Notes under the pieces: model-generated
What the model saw: the letters and a program-made list of their open reading frames with translations, nothing else
Told to the model about the DNA's origin: nothing
The model's database searches: none
IMG/VR virus record: IMGVR_UViG_3300006737_000263
Span: 1 to 21,787 of that record
DNA length: 21,787 bases
DNA from: a virus
Strand: one strand, 5' to 3'
Translations under genes and position numbers: made by a program
Shown: positions 7,345 through 14,780 of the stretch, piece after piece
Layout of the letters: each line of letters starts with the position of its first letter
Position numbering within the stretch: position 1 is the stretch's first letter

Positions 7345-8072
7345 AGCGAGGTCCTCTGGTCATCGACTCTAACGAGCGTGGCCCTCTCCACGATGCCGTG
7401 GTGCGTGCCGCAGCACGTGAGGGCTTCGATGTCGTCAAAGAGCACCTTCAGGGTATGGGCGACTATAAGGCAGGTAACGCCAACATCGAATGCAAGAGCC
7501 TGCCCGACCTACTCTCTTCATCCTACAGCGGCCACCTGATGCGTCAAATCGAAAACCTCGATGCCAACTGCGAGCGCGTGTTCCTCGTCGTCCACGGCGA
7601 CGTAGCCAAATACGTGGCCATGTCCAAGCGACAGGGCCGCAAGACTTCATTTTCCAAGGTGATGAACCAGATGCTGGGCCTATTCGCACGCCTCTCGGCA
7701 GACTTTGACTGCCACATCTACCGCGCCAAAGACCACACTGAGGCAGCCATGTTCATTGCCAAACTGCACAGCAAGATGCACAAGCCCGCCAGTCGACACG
7801 GCGCGCGGGCCGTCACAAGGACCAGCACGAACGACGTGCGGGCCGATATGCTCATTACCGTCCCCGGTTTCGGACCGGAGTTGGTCAACAAGACTCTGGA
7901 GGCATGCGGGTCAATTGAAGAGATGCTGTACCCGGAGTCATTGAAGCAAGTAAGAGGAATGGGAACCACGCTACGCAAGCGATTGCTCGACGTTTTGACG
8001 TCAGAAGAGCCTGTGCGCGTCCAGAAAACTTACGGGAGAGGAGGAAACGAACATGATGGAGCACAGGGCTGA
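7341..8072 (+). CDS. XPF/ERCC4-family nuclease with C-terminal helix-hairpin-helix domain
   Basis: A 243-residue structure-specific nuclease from the GTG at 7341. The ERCC4 fold is marked by VIDSNERG (D9, E12, R13), then the active-site pattern G40-D41 ... E50-C51-K52 ... D56, the GD(x)nERKxxxD signature with Cys in place of Arg. The C-terminal part has two helix-hairpin-helix elements (ITVPGFGPEL at about 172-181 and VRGMGTTLRK at about 204-213), the DNA-binding half of XPF/Mus81/Hef enzymes. These cut branched or flapped DNA at stalled forks or recombination intermediates and usually act as dimers. Short forms lacking the helicase are typical of archaea and their viruses. The gene overlaps the next by 20 nt. 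The ERK to ECK change is worth noting, but the acidic and Lys residues remain. Confidence 0.88.
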   Translation: MKRGPLVIDSNERGPLHDAVVRAAAREGFDVVKEHLQGMGDYKAGNANIECKSLPDLLSSSYSGHLMRQIENLDANCERVFLVVHGDVAKYVAMSKRQGRKTSFSKVMNQMLGLFARLSADFDCHIYRAKDHTEAAMFIAKLHSKMHKPASRHGARAVTRTSTNDVRADMLITVPGFGPELVNKTLEACGSIEEMLYPESLKQVRGMGTTLRKRLLDVLTSEEPVRVQKTYGRGGNEHDGAQG

Positions 8073-9477
8073 AAACTACGAATGCGTGAAACAATACCCG
8101 GTGCTGCGAGGCTACTTGGAACACTTCAATCAGTACAGCCGGAACAATGAGATTCCGGGCTTGCTGTCGTTCTTTTTCATCCTCGGGCAAGCGGCTGTAC
8201 CCTACGTCCGCATCCCCGTGGGTGGAAGCAACCTCGACCCCCGCGTCAGCATGTTCTGGATTCAAGACACGCGGACAGGAAAGTCAGCCGCATATCAGGT
8301 CATTGAGCAGGTCCTCAACGAGGCAAACATGCGCAGTGAGGACTACAACTCCGGCAACGACGCTGCTTTGGTCGGTACACTCGTACCTGACCCAGACTCA
8401 GAAGACCGTCGCAACCCGGACATGATTGTTCGTCCCGGCCTCCTCGCAGGTCGCAAGGGACTGAACTTCGACGAAGGGAGCGTCGTACTCAAGACCGGGC
8501 AGCACAACGAGAACACTACGCTGTTCCTTCAGTCTGCTCTCAACGCGGCAGGGACCGGTCGGAACATCCTGACCAAGCACATGGCCCGCGACACCTTCAG
8601 CGTCAAGTCTGAGGTGTCTCTGTGGATTACGACTTACCCGCCAAAGGGTATCAAAGAACACGTCCTCGACAAGGGCATTTTCCAGCGCGTGCTGACCTAC
8701 TGGCGCCATTGGACGCTGGATATGAAGCGCACCATCAACCACGAACTGGCCGAAGCCGTGCACCATAAGCCTGAGTTTGAGGTGCCGTTCGACAACGTGG
8801 TCGACTTCTTCAAAGAGGCTCAGAAGCGGCTCAAGCGACGCGTGCAAGAACTGGCAGATATCCCTCCGATGGAGTGGGACGACATGCGCGAGGACGACCA
8901 AGAAGCCGTTGTGATGAGTCTCATGCACCGCATGTTCACGGTTGACGAGTCCTACATCCCGGCCCTGATGTCGGCAATTGACGAATACTATTCCATCGTC
9001 GAGCCACTGGGGCCAGACAAGCAGGGCATCTGTTCGTCCTTTATCATGGGGCTTCAGAACTACACCAACGTACTGGCTCACCACATGGCCATGGTCGAAG
9101 GTGTCTGGGTAGTCACCGGAGACCACATCGACATGGCACGAGAAATCCTGTTTGACCTGTATGGCAACTTGATTCAGTGGCTTGAGTCGGAAATCAACAT
9201 TGGGGCGGGTAACGCTGAGAAGAAGAAGATGCAGGGTCTATGGCGCAAAGCATTCAACCAGTGCGAAGTGTTTGACTTCGACGACGCGCGTGGGCAAGGA
9301 TGGGCGAAAAAGAAGGACATGCTGTCTACTTTTGGCCGATTGGCGAACTACGCCAGCCGTGGCACCATCAACTCCAAGTTCAACGAGTACGCAGGTCCGA
9401 TGTTCCAAGATACGCGCGAAGGTGTCGGCATTTACGTCCGCCTGCGCGCAGAACACCGAAAGGGGAAGGAGGCATGA
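8053..9477 (+). CDS. P-loop ATPase, candidate replicative helicase
   Basis: A 474-residue protein with a P-loop in strand context: WIQDTRTGKSAAY, with GKS at 76-78 and Gln71 where the first Walker A Gly is usual. A Walker B GLNFDEG follows (D140, E141), then a sensor-like strand ending TTYPPK at 193-198 and a GIFQR arginine motif (about 208-212). The C-terminal third looks like winged-helix DNA binding (about 355-474). This order fits ring-forming helicase-type ATPases such as the DUF3987/primase-helicase group, and no MCM or DnaB is visible here. Placement after primase and nuclease genes supports a fork role. It could instead be a packaging or partition ATPase, which is less likely in this neighbourhood. 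A GAGAGGAGG ribosome-binding site precedes the ATG; it overlaps its upstream neighbour by 20 nt and its downstream neighbour by ATGA. Confidence 0.6.
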   Translation: MMEHRAENYECVKQYPVLRGYLEHFNQYSRNNEIPGLLSFFFILGQAAVPYVRIPVGGSNLDPRVSMFWIQDTRTGKSAAYQVIEQVLNEANMRSEDYNSGNDAALVGTLVPDPDSEDRRNPDMIVRPGLLAGRKGLNFDEGSVVLKTGQHNENTTLFLQSALNAAGTGRNILTKHMARDTFSVKSEVSLWITTYPPKGIKEHVLDKGIFQRVLTYWRHWTLDMKRTINHELAEAVHHKPEFEVPFDNVVDFFKEAQKRLKRRVQELADIPPMEWDDMREDDQEAVVMSLMHRMFTVDESYIPALMSAIDEYYSIVEPLGPDKQGICSSFIMGLQNYTNVLAHHMAMVEGVWVVTGDHIDMAREILFDLYGNLIQWLESEINIGAGNAEKKKMQGLWRKAFNQCEVFDFDDARGQGWAKKKDMLSTFGRLANYASRGTINSKFNEYAGPMFQDTREGVGIYVRLRAEHRKGKEA

Positions 9478-9635
9478 CGTTTTGGTGTACCGAATGCGTT
9501 ATGTGCGACACGCCCGTGGGTGCGGATATAGGTGGCTGGATTCTCGGCAAACACCACGGAAAGGAGGTTGCGTTGTGCGATTGGTGCCATCACTGCATGG
9601 AGGTATGCTTCAATGAGAAAAATGCTGGCTCTTGA
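9474..9635 (+). CDS. Tiny seven-cysteine zinc-finger protein (53 aa)
   Basis: The ATG overlaps the previous stop as ATGA. The 53-residue product has C5, C8 and C11 (CxxCxxC) and then C35, C38, C41 and C45 (CxxCHHCxxxC) with His27, His28, His39 and His40 available. That is enough for two zinc ions in a LIM-like or cross-braced knuckle layout. No enzymatic motif is seen and the family is not recognised. It overlaps the exonuclease start by 23 nt, and its last codons carry the GGAGGT ribosome-binding site for that gene, so the two products may be co-expressed or act together. Confidence 0.68.
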   Translation: MTFWCTECVMCDTPVGADIGGWILGKHHGKEVALCDWCHHCMEVCFNEKNAGS

Positions 9636-10221
9636 TATCGAGACTGGAAACTACTCGCATGAAATCGGTGGCTGGGGGCAAACGCACCTGTTCGAGCCCA
9701 CTGTCGTTGCGACGTGGGACGGCGACAATGGCGTAGTCTACACCAACGAAGCGGTGTCCAAGCATTTGCCCGAGGGCACGGTCGTCAAGAAGTTGCACCC
9801 CAAGGTCATTGGCGAGGACCTCGCCAAGCACGTGTCCGAGGGCGGTCTCGTCTTGGGTCACAACCTAAAGAAGTTCGACCTTCCCATCATCCGCGACGCA
9901 CTGGACTGCTGGACGGCAGGCGAAATTCTCACCAAGTCAGACGAGCAGGTGTTCGATACGTCTGCGCTCTTGCGTTCCATAACAGGGCACGCTGTGCCGC
10001 TGTCCGACGCCTGTCTGCACACGCTGCAGAAGGGGAAACTGATGACCAGTCACGACGCGCCCATCGAATGGCGCAAGGGTAACTATGGCAAGGTCGCCGA
10101 ATACTGCCTGAAAGACGCTGAACTCACCTACGAACTGTGGAAGCACGGGATGGAAGAGGGCTTCGTAAAGGCCCGCTGCCGTCACACCGGCGAAGTGAAG
10201 GAGTTCGAGGTTGACTGGTGA
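9613..10221 (+). CDS. Stand-alone DEDDy 3'-5' exonuclease (DnaQ/RNase H fold)
   Basis: A 202-residue exonuclease of the DEDD superfamily. Exo I is LALDIETG (D8, E10), Exo II is HNLKKFD (N84, D89) and Exo III is YCLKDAE (Y164, D168), so the Tyr-type (DEDDy) subclass is complete. There is no polymerase domain. It would trim 3' ends, serving proofreading, primer or recombination-end processing, or nucleotide recycling. Its Exo II motif is canonical, unlike that of the virus PolB. The frame is open upstream to 9532, but ATG 9613, eight bases after a GGAGGT site, gives the natural start; ATG 9622 is also possible. It overlaps the tiny Cys-rich gene and is followed by the chaperonin after 15 nt. 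Confidence 0.87.
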   Translation: MRKMLALDIETGNYSHEIGGWGQTHLFEPTVVATWDGDNGVVYTNEAVSKHLPEGTVVKKLHPKVIGEDLAKHVSEGGLVLGHNLKKFDLPIIRDALDCWTAGEILTKSDEQVFDTSALLRSITGHAVPLSDACLHTLQKGKLMTSHDAPIEWRKGNYGKVAEYCLKDAELTYELWKHGMEEGFVKARCRHTGEVKEFEVDW

Positions 10222-10236
10222 TGAAGAGGGAATGCC

Positions 10237-11727
10237 ATGAATGAAAACGAAGCAAACACAAGTGCAGTTGTCCACAACATCCGAGCCGCAAAACGCGCGG
10301 TCTCGACCGTCAAGACGACGTTGGGGCCGATGGGAATGGACAAGATGATGGTCGACGGCGGCGGAAACGTCATCGTCACCAACGACGGAGCCACCATCCT
10401 CCAGCAACTGGACATCACACATCCGGCAGCCAAGATGGTCGTCGAGGCGGCCAACACGCAGGAAGACATGTGCTACGACGGAACGACAAGCACGGTCGTG
10501 CTTGCAGGTGAACTGTTGGGCAACAGCGAACTGCTGTTCAGCAAGGGTCTGCACGCCAACATCATTTGTCGTGGCTACCGTAAGGCAGCCAAGTGGGCCA
10601 CAGAGCACTTCGAGACTCTGACCGTCGACGCTCCTCTGTCCAAAGTGGCACGCACGTCCATCACCGGTAAGGCGTTGGAGTCCAGCATGGAGCACGTCAG
10701 CGAACTGTGCGTGACTGCTGCAGAGAACGCCAATGGTGATTACTCGCGCGTTCGCGTGCTGTCCCAGCCGGGCGGCTCACTCGATGACTCGTACTGTTTC
10801 CCCGGCGTCGTACTCCACAAGGAGTTCATGCTCCCGGCGATGCCTGATGAGCCTGCGCCCAAGGTGCTGCTCATCAACACTGGGCTCGGTGAGGGCAAGA
10901 AGGACGACAACGTCCAACTCAGCCTGTCCTCAGCGCAGGAATACACCCAGTATCGCAAGCAGTCCAGCCGCGATGAGTGGGTCGAAAAGGCCCAAGCCAT
11001 CGTGAGCGTGTTGCCCGACGGCGGCACCGTGTTCTGCAGGGACACCGTGAACGAGGTCGTAGCGGCCAGTCTGGCCCGTCACAACATCGCCGTGGTCCAC
11101 CGTGTCCCAGAGAGCGACATGACTGCCCTGTCCCGCCTTCTCGACGCCAGCGTCGGTCACAGCATCGAAGACATCACCGTGGCGTCGGACGGCGACGTGA
11201 CGTGCCAGACCATTGGCGACATGCGCTACGTGGTCGTCAAGGGCGAAGGCGAAGTGACCACACTCGTTCTTCGCGGTGCAACGCGACAGACCCTCGACGA
11301 GACTGAGCGCGGCTTCGAGGACGCCCTCGGTGTAGTTTGTCTCGCTCACAACAGCGGTCAATCCGTGGCCGGGGGTGGCTCAGCCTACCTCAACGCAGCG
11401 CTTCATCTCCGCTCTCGTGCGGCCGAAGCCGGTGGACGTGAGCAGATGGCCATCGAAGCCTTTGCGGAGGCGCTGGAAAGCATCCCTTCCACCATTGCGG
11501 AGAACGCGGGTCACAACCCACTCGACACCGTTCTGGCACTGCGCAACGAGCACATGCAAGGCAACAGCGACGCTGGACCCGACATCGAAGGTGGCGGTGC
11601 CTGCTCCATGGTCGAGCAAGGCGTGTTCGAGCCGCTCGACTTGGTCCGCCAAGCCGTTCAGTCGGCCAGCGAGGTCACCATCAGCATCCTGCGCATCGAC
11701 GACATCATCGGCAAGCGTGGCGAGTGA
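10237..11727 (+). CDS. Group II chaperonin (thermosome subunit-like)
   Basis: A 496-residue homologue of archaeal thermosome/CCT subunits, which form double-ring ATP-driven folding chambers in the cytosol. Diagnostic stretches: TTLGPMGMDKMMVD (27-40), TNDGATILQQLDITHPAAK (48-66), DGTTSTVVLAGELL (81-94), a GVVLHKEFMLPAMP apical entry (190-203), ERGFEDALGVV (357-367) with D362, GGG 379-381, IPSTIAENAGHNPLD (416-430) and SEVTISILRIDDII (478-491). It is shorter than typical subunits (about 540-550), with reduced N- and C-termini and no Gly/Met-rich tail. Odd points: the invariant first Gly of GDGTT is Tyr80, the TLGPKG Lys is Met32, and the Glu after GGG is replaced (GGGSAY). It is last in the replication operon, next to the structural block, so folding of virion proteins is a reasonable inference. 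Confidence 0.95.
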   Translation: MNENEANTSAVVHNIRAAKRAVSTVKTTLGPMGMDKMMVDGGGNVIVTNDGATILQQLDITHPAAKMVVEAANTQEDMCYDGTTSTVVLAGELLGNSELLFSKGLHANIICRGYRKAAKWATEHFETLTVDAPLSKVARTSITGKALESSMEHVSELCVTAAENANGDYSRVRVLSQPGGSLDDSYCFPGVVLHKEFMLPAMPDEPAPKVLLINTGLGEGKKDDNVQLSLSSAQEYTQYRKQSSRDEWVEKAQAIVSVLPDGGTVFCRDTVNEVVAASLARHNIAVVHRVPESDMTALSRLLDASVGHSIEDITVASDGDVTCQTIGDMRYVVVKGEGEVTTLVLRGATRQTLDETERGFEDALGVVCLAHNSGQSVAGGGSAYLNAALHLRSRAAEAGGREQMAIEAFAEALESIPSTIAENAGHNPLDTVLALRNEHMQGNSDAGPDIEGGGACSMVEQGVFEPLDLVRQAVQSASEVTISILRIDDIIGKRGE

Positions 11728-11734
11728 CGCATAA

Positions 11735-11989
11735 TCATCGCATTTTCTCAGCCCTACGCTTGAGAAAGGTGGAGAATCGGCCACCGGCTCGCCTTGAGAC
11801 AGGCTCAGCCCTACGCTTGCGGACGCCCTTGAAGCCCAACTGACCGTGAAATCGGGTGTAGGAGCAGAAAGGACACTCGTGCAGCACGACAGGCTCACCA
11901 CTGATGTAGCGCCCTGAGATGCTGCGCGGGAGCATAATGCGGTTGCAGTTCTCGCACTGCTCTTTCAGCAGGTCGATGAAGCGGCCCAT
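11735..11989 (-). CDS. Basic zinc-ribbon protein at end of late operon (84 aa)
   Basis: An 84-residue minus-strand protein with CENC near residues 12-15 and CPFC near residues 39-42, a two-knuckle zinc ribbon, then a very basic tail containing KRRAE twice. The frame could extend to 12055, but the ATG at 11989 forms a TAATG overlap with the stop of the 58-residue gene upstream, which fixes the start. It is the last gene of the minus-strand block and converges with the chaperonin, leaving 7 nt between stops. The basic tail suggests nucleic-acid binding; a late regulator or packaged DNA-binding protein is conceivable but unsupported. The two KRRAE segments share an identical 16-nt DNA stretch (11747-11762 and 11804-11819). 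Confidence 0.7.
   Translation of the reverse strand: MGRFIDLLKEQCENCNRIMLPRSISGRYISGEPVVLHECPFCSYTRFHGQLGFKGVRKRRAEPVSRRAGGRFSTFLKRRAEKMR
11743..11768. terminator. Hairpin at the convergent junction, possible bidirectional transcript end
   Basis: TTTCTCA at 11744-11750 can pair with TGAGAAA at 11761-11767 around a 10-nt loop, 16 nt past the chaperonin stop. The site lies in the last codons of the minus-strand gene. There is no clean T-tract on either strand, which archaeal termination normally uses, so a terminator role is weak; the hairpin might shield 3' ends instead. Confidence 0.25.
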
Positions 11990-12165
11990 TAAGCAGCCAT
12001 CCAAGTCTGCACCTGCGCAAGCGTGGGTGCGGAGCCAAAGCCCGACGGAGGCCATTGGTCGGCATGATATGTCTGCCCTGATGAGGACGATGTGACTACC
12101 GCGTACTCAGCAAAGTCAAGCGTAGGGTATTGGCCTTGAATGGCCTCTTGCATCGTTTTGCTCAT
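11989..12165 (-). CDS. Small protein downstream of tail fibre (58 aa)
   Basis: A 58-residue frame that is easily overlooked. Its ATG overlaps the tail-fibre stop (TGATG), and its TAA overlaps the next ATG (TAATG), so it sits in perfect register between two genes and is very probably real. The sequence starts MSKTMQEAIQGQYPTLDF, with a short helix, then a Ser-rich polar stretch and a WPPSGFGSAPTLAQVQTWM end. Several tailed phages carry a small protein of this kind straight after the fibre gene (XkdW-like, from memory), often with a segment built as P-T-x-x-x-x-Q/E-x-W. A tail-fibre accessory or assembly role is therefore suggested by position and length, not shown. Confidence 0.7.
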   Translation of the reverse strand: MSKTMQEAIQGQYPTLDFAEYAVVTSSSSGQTYHADQWPPSGFGSAPTLAQVQTWMAA

Positions 12166-14780
12166 CAGGAATCACCAATCCTTCGCACGGCCCATCGACA
12201 GTATTCTCCACCGCGTAGTTGCTGAGTACCACTATTACCAGTATCATCTTCTTTGCGAACGAAGAAGTAAATTTCAACGTAGTCTGAATCAGCCAAGACA
12301 ATTTCCGTCGAAACCGGCGCGGTCTTCGCGGAAGGGCTTCCAACAGTCGCAGTTCCTTGCCTCACCACAACAGAACCATTGACGTAAATGGCAACGTGAA
12401 GTTGATATGGGCTTGTGGCGACTGATGGAAGCGTCGAGTTTGAAGCCACCCAGCCAACCTGTGCGTGAATGGAGTACAACCCGCCTTGTCCTGAACCCAC
12501 AGTGAACTTTTCACCGTCCGTGGCGCTGTCCAACGTAAGCGTCTCGTTGTTGATGATGTCCCAATACTCGACTTTATGCCACGTTCCTGCCGTGTGACCT
12601 GAATCGTTGGTATTGGAGCCGACCTTAGCGGTGAAGTAGAGGGGGTCGGGGCTGCCAAGGTCGGCGATGGCTTGGGTGGTCACCGTCTTCAGATTGTCTG
12701 AGTCGTTGGTGTCTTGAATGAGCACTTTGTCGTCCGTAGCAACAGTTGCTCCAGTCAGCGATGCCCCGCTGATTGCTGACGCGACGTTGGTTGCGTCCGT
12801 CACGTCCGCGCTTGCTTCGATGGCGTCGAGTTTGGTCTTGTCCGCGCCGGACATCGAGCCTGCTGCACTCGTTGTGGCCGCGCTGATGCCGATTGTGCCT
12901 GACCCTGTGATGGTGCCGCCGGTGATGGGTGCCGTCGTAGCGACACTCGTGACTGTACCTGCGTTTGCAGTCGCACCATCCGCTACGTTCAAATCACCCC
13001 TCATCTCAGCAGCAGTTCGACCTTCGACGGATGTTCCGTCGATTTTCAAGAAGTCATTGTCTGCTACTGCTGCGTTGGCGACCAGCACATTCCCGTTGGA
13101 AACGCCACCAGTCAGCCCCTTCACAAACGCAAGATTGGTCACCTCGCTGTCCATCAGCGCACCTGCGGCGGTCACATTGGTTGCATCAGTTACATCTGCA
13201 TTTGCCTCAATGCCGCTCAATTTGCTGCGCTCGGAACCAGTGATGATGGCACCAGAGCCAACGTTGCTCACGTCGCTCAGTTCAGTGACGCTGTCCGTGG
13301 CATGAATGACCTTCTTGTCGGTCCCTGCATCGTCTGTGAAATACAGTCGGTTCGGAGCGTCGTTCTTGACCCAGAGCAGGCCCTTTCCAGCAGCAGTGCT
13401 GTGACCAGTGCCCGCTACGTTCGCTTTCTCGTCAATGACCAGTCCAGTAGGGTCAATGAGTCCAGTGACGGTAAGTTTGCCATCTACCGTCAGCGTTGAA
13501 GAGCCGCTGGCCCATGCTAACTTCGTGTCGCTCGTGAAGCCACCAGAGCCATTCGATAACTGCACAAGGCCAGTCGCGCCGCTGGAAGAAGGGAAACTGG
13601 ACGGAGCGGCGATAACCTGATGCCAGTTGTCCCCATCGTACACAAATCGAGCAGATTCCCCTGATGCAATGTTGACGTTGATGGGCGTGCTGCTGTGCCC
13701 TCCACTGGTGGAGTCGAAATGTAGGTTGTGCGCACCTGCCTTGTGGAAGATGTCCACGACGTGACCGGCGGAGAAAACTCCTGTCGGATTGATGGTTCGC
13801 GCGGCATCGGTCGTGATGACCCAGATATTGGCTTCGTCGAACGTGAACGTGACGTTGCCTGATGTAGTGATGACTTCCAACCTGTCTGGACCAAGCACGT
13901 AGGTGCCAGTCACAGGCGTGGTGTTGAGATTCTTCGGTAAGGCCGTTAGGATGACTCCGTGCTTGGCACCAGCAACGTCCTCCCGGTGCGTCTGCCAGAT
14001 GGCTCCGAACGTGCTTCCAGTAAGGTCGCCTTCTTCTGGCGATGCAAAGAAAGAGTCTGGGTTAGTCAGTGCATTGGCGGCATCGACGTTCCCAATGGCA
14101 CCCTTGGTCATCGGCGTCAGATAAAGCGGCGACTTGCGCAAGAACGTGCGTCGGTCGTGGATGACTGGGCTGCCGAGGCTGGCAGTCACGTTGGCCGCTC
14201 CTCCCGACATCGTGTAGCGAATGACTCCGAGCACGGTGGTCTGATGATTCAAGTCAGTATTACCTGTGACGCTCGGGCTGGAAAGGAACCGGTTGGGGAG
14301 CAGCGGTGTTCCACTCGTCGCCGCAGCAGGCGTACCCATCTCGTACATCAGATGTGCTTCTGGGGTGCTCCTACCGACAAGGTACACGACGACAAAGACG
14401 TCGCTGTTACTGCCCGGAACGCTGGGCAAATCACCGCTGTGACTTGCGCCGCCTCCAGTGGTGCCAACGATGAACGTCTCGTGCGAGCCCGGACCGTTGG
14501 CGAACTTATACAGGACGCCGTCGAGGGTGCAAAAGCCACCGTAGACCTTGACCTCGCCCTGAGACGAGCCAATCTGGATGAAACCGGGCGTGTTGGCGAC
14601 CACGCTGTTGCGCAGCGAGTCACCTTTGGCACCGTCGCCGAGGCGCATGATACCGTTACCGTGCAGGCCTTCGTACAGATTCGTCAGGCTCGGACTGGTC
14701 AGTCCGTCGCCATCTCGTAGACCCTGTGCATCAGAGCCCATGCCAGTTGCGCTGGTGTGTCCTGCTGTTGGATTGGTCAA
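12165..14780 (-). CDS. Long tail fibre with C-terminal C1q/TNF-like receptor-binding tip
   Basis: An 871-residue Gly/Ser/Thr/Ala-rich protein with fibre-like composition. The N-terminal 200 residues look like a structural attachment domain. A central part has beta-rich linkers and two copies of a KLxxIExxADVTDATNV motif (residues 518-536 and 648-666), a repeat typical of phage tail fibres. The last 160 or so residues resemble a C1q/TNF-like jelly roll: GGLYSIHAQVGW, HVAIYVNGSVVVRQG, TEIVLADSDYVEIYFFV and a final aromatic/basic strand. Such a trimeric tip would bind the host surface. The start is a TTG at 14780 overlapping the previous stop, with GAGGTGGG just upstream; the next ATG (14741) has no ribosome-binding site. 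Fibre genes evolve fast, so only the fold class is claimed. Confidence 0.88.
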   Translation of the reverse strand: MTNPTAGHTSATGMGSDAQGLRDGDGLTSPSLTNLYEGLHGNGIMRLGDGAKGDSLRNSVVANTPGFIQIGSSQGEVKVYGGFCTLDGVLYKFANGPGSHETFIVGTTGGGASHSGDLPSVPGSNSDVFVVVYLVGRSTPEAHLMYEMGTPAAATSGTPLLPNRFLSSPSVTGNTDLNHQTTVLGVIRYTMSGGAANVTASLGSPVIHDRRTFLRKSPLYLTPMTKGAIGNVDAANALTNPDSFFASPEEGDLTGSTFGAIWQTHREDVAGAKHGVILTALPKNLNTTPVTGTYVLGPDRLEVITTSGNVTFTFDEANIWVITTDAARTINPTGVFSAGHVVDIFHKAGAHNLHFDSTSGGHSSTPINVNIASGESARFVYDGDNWHQVIAAPSSFPSSSGATGLVQLSNGSGGFTSDTKLAWASGSSTLTVDGKLTVTGLIDPTGLVIDEKANVAGTGHSTAAGKGLLWVKNDAPNRLYFTDDAGTDKKVIHATDSVTELSDVSNVGSGAIITGSERSKLSGIEANADVTDATNVTAAGALMDSEVTNLAFVKGLTGGVSNGNVLVANAAVADNDFLKIDGTSVEGRTAAEMRGDLNVADGATANAGTVTSVATTAPITGGTITGSGTIGISAATTSAAGSMSGADKTKLDAIEASADVTDATNVASAISGASLTGATVATDDKVLIQDTNDSDNLKTVTTQAIADLGSPDPLYFTAKVGSNTNDSGHTAGTWHKVEYWDIINNETLTLDSATDGEKFTVGSGQGGLYSIHAQVGWVASNSTLPSVATSPYQLHVAIYVNGSVVVRQGTATVGSPSAKTAPVSTEIVLADSDYVEIYFFVRKEDDTGNSGTQQLRGGEYCRWAVRRIGDS
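12783..12839 (-). repeat. Fibre repeat unit, KLDAIEASADVTDATNV copy
   Basis: Encodes residues 648-666 of the tail fibre. It matches the copy at 13173-13229 at the protein level but uses mostly different codons, so it is an old repeat kept by selection on the protein. Confidence 0.8.
13173..13229 (-). repeat. Fibre repeat unit, KLSGIEANADVTDATNV copy
   Basis: Encodes residues 518-536 of the tail fibre, the partner of 12783-12839. The motif is a common coiled or beta-stabilising unit of phage fibres. Confidence 0.8.

Noticed and set aside
8398-10695. Long minus-strand open frames (8398-9126 and 9937-10695) over the ATPase, exonuclease and chaperonin genes
   Set aside because: They lie opposite genes with clear motifs, break operon order and show no family pattern.
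10237-11727. Chaperonin as host DNA joined by assembly error
   Set aside because: It sits 15 nt after the exonuclease in the same operon, lacks GATC and AGCT like the rest, and is divergent from cellular subunits.
11747-12127. CCCTACGCTTG repeated twice directly (11752-11762, 11809-11819) and once inverted (12117-12127) as a possible regulatory repeat or integration site
   Set aside because: The two direct copies encode KRRAE in the same protein, the inverted one lies inside a coding gene, and a similar stretch also occurs near 7175; coding coincidence or a minor protein repeat is enough to explain it.
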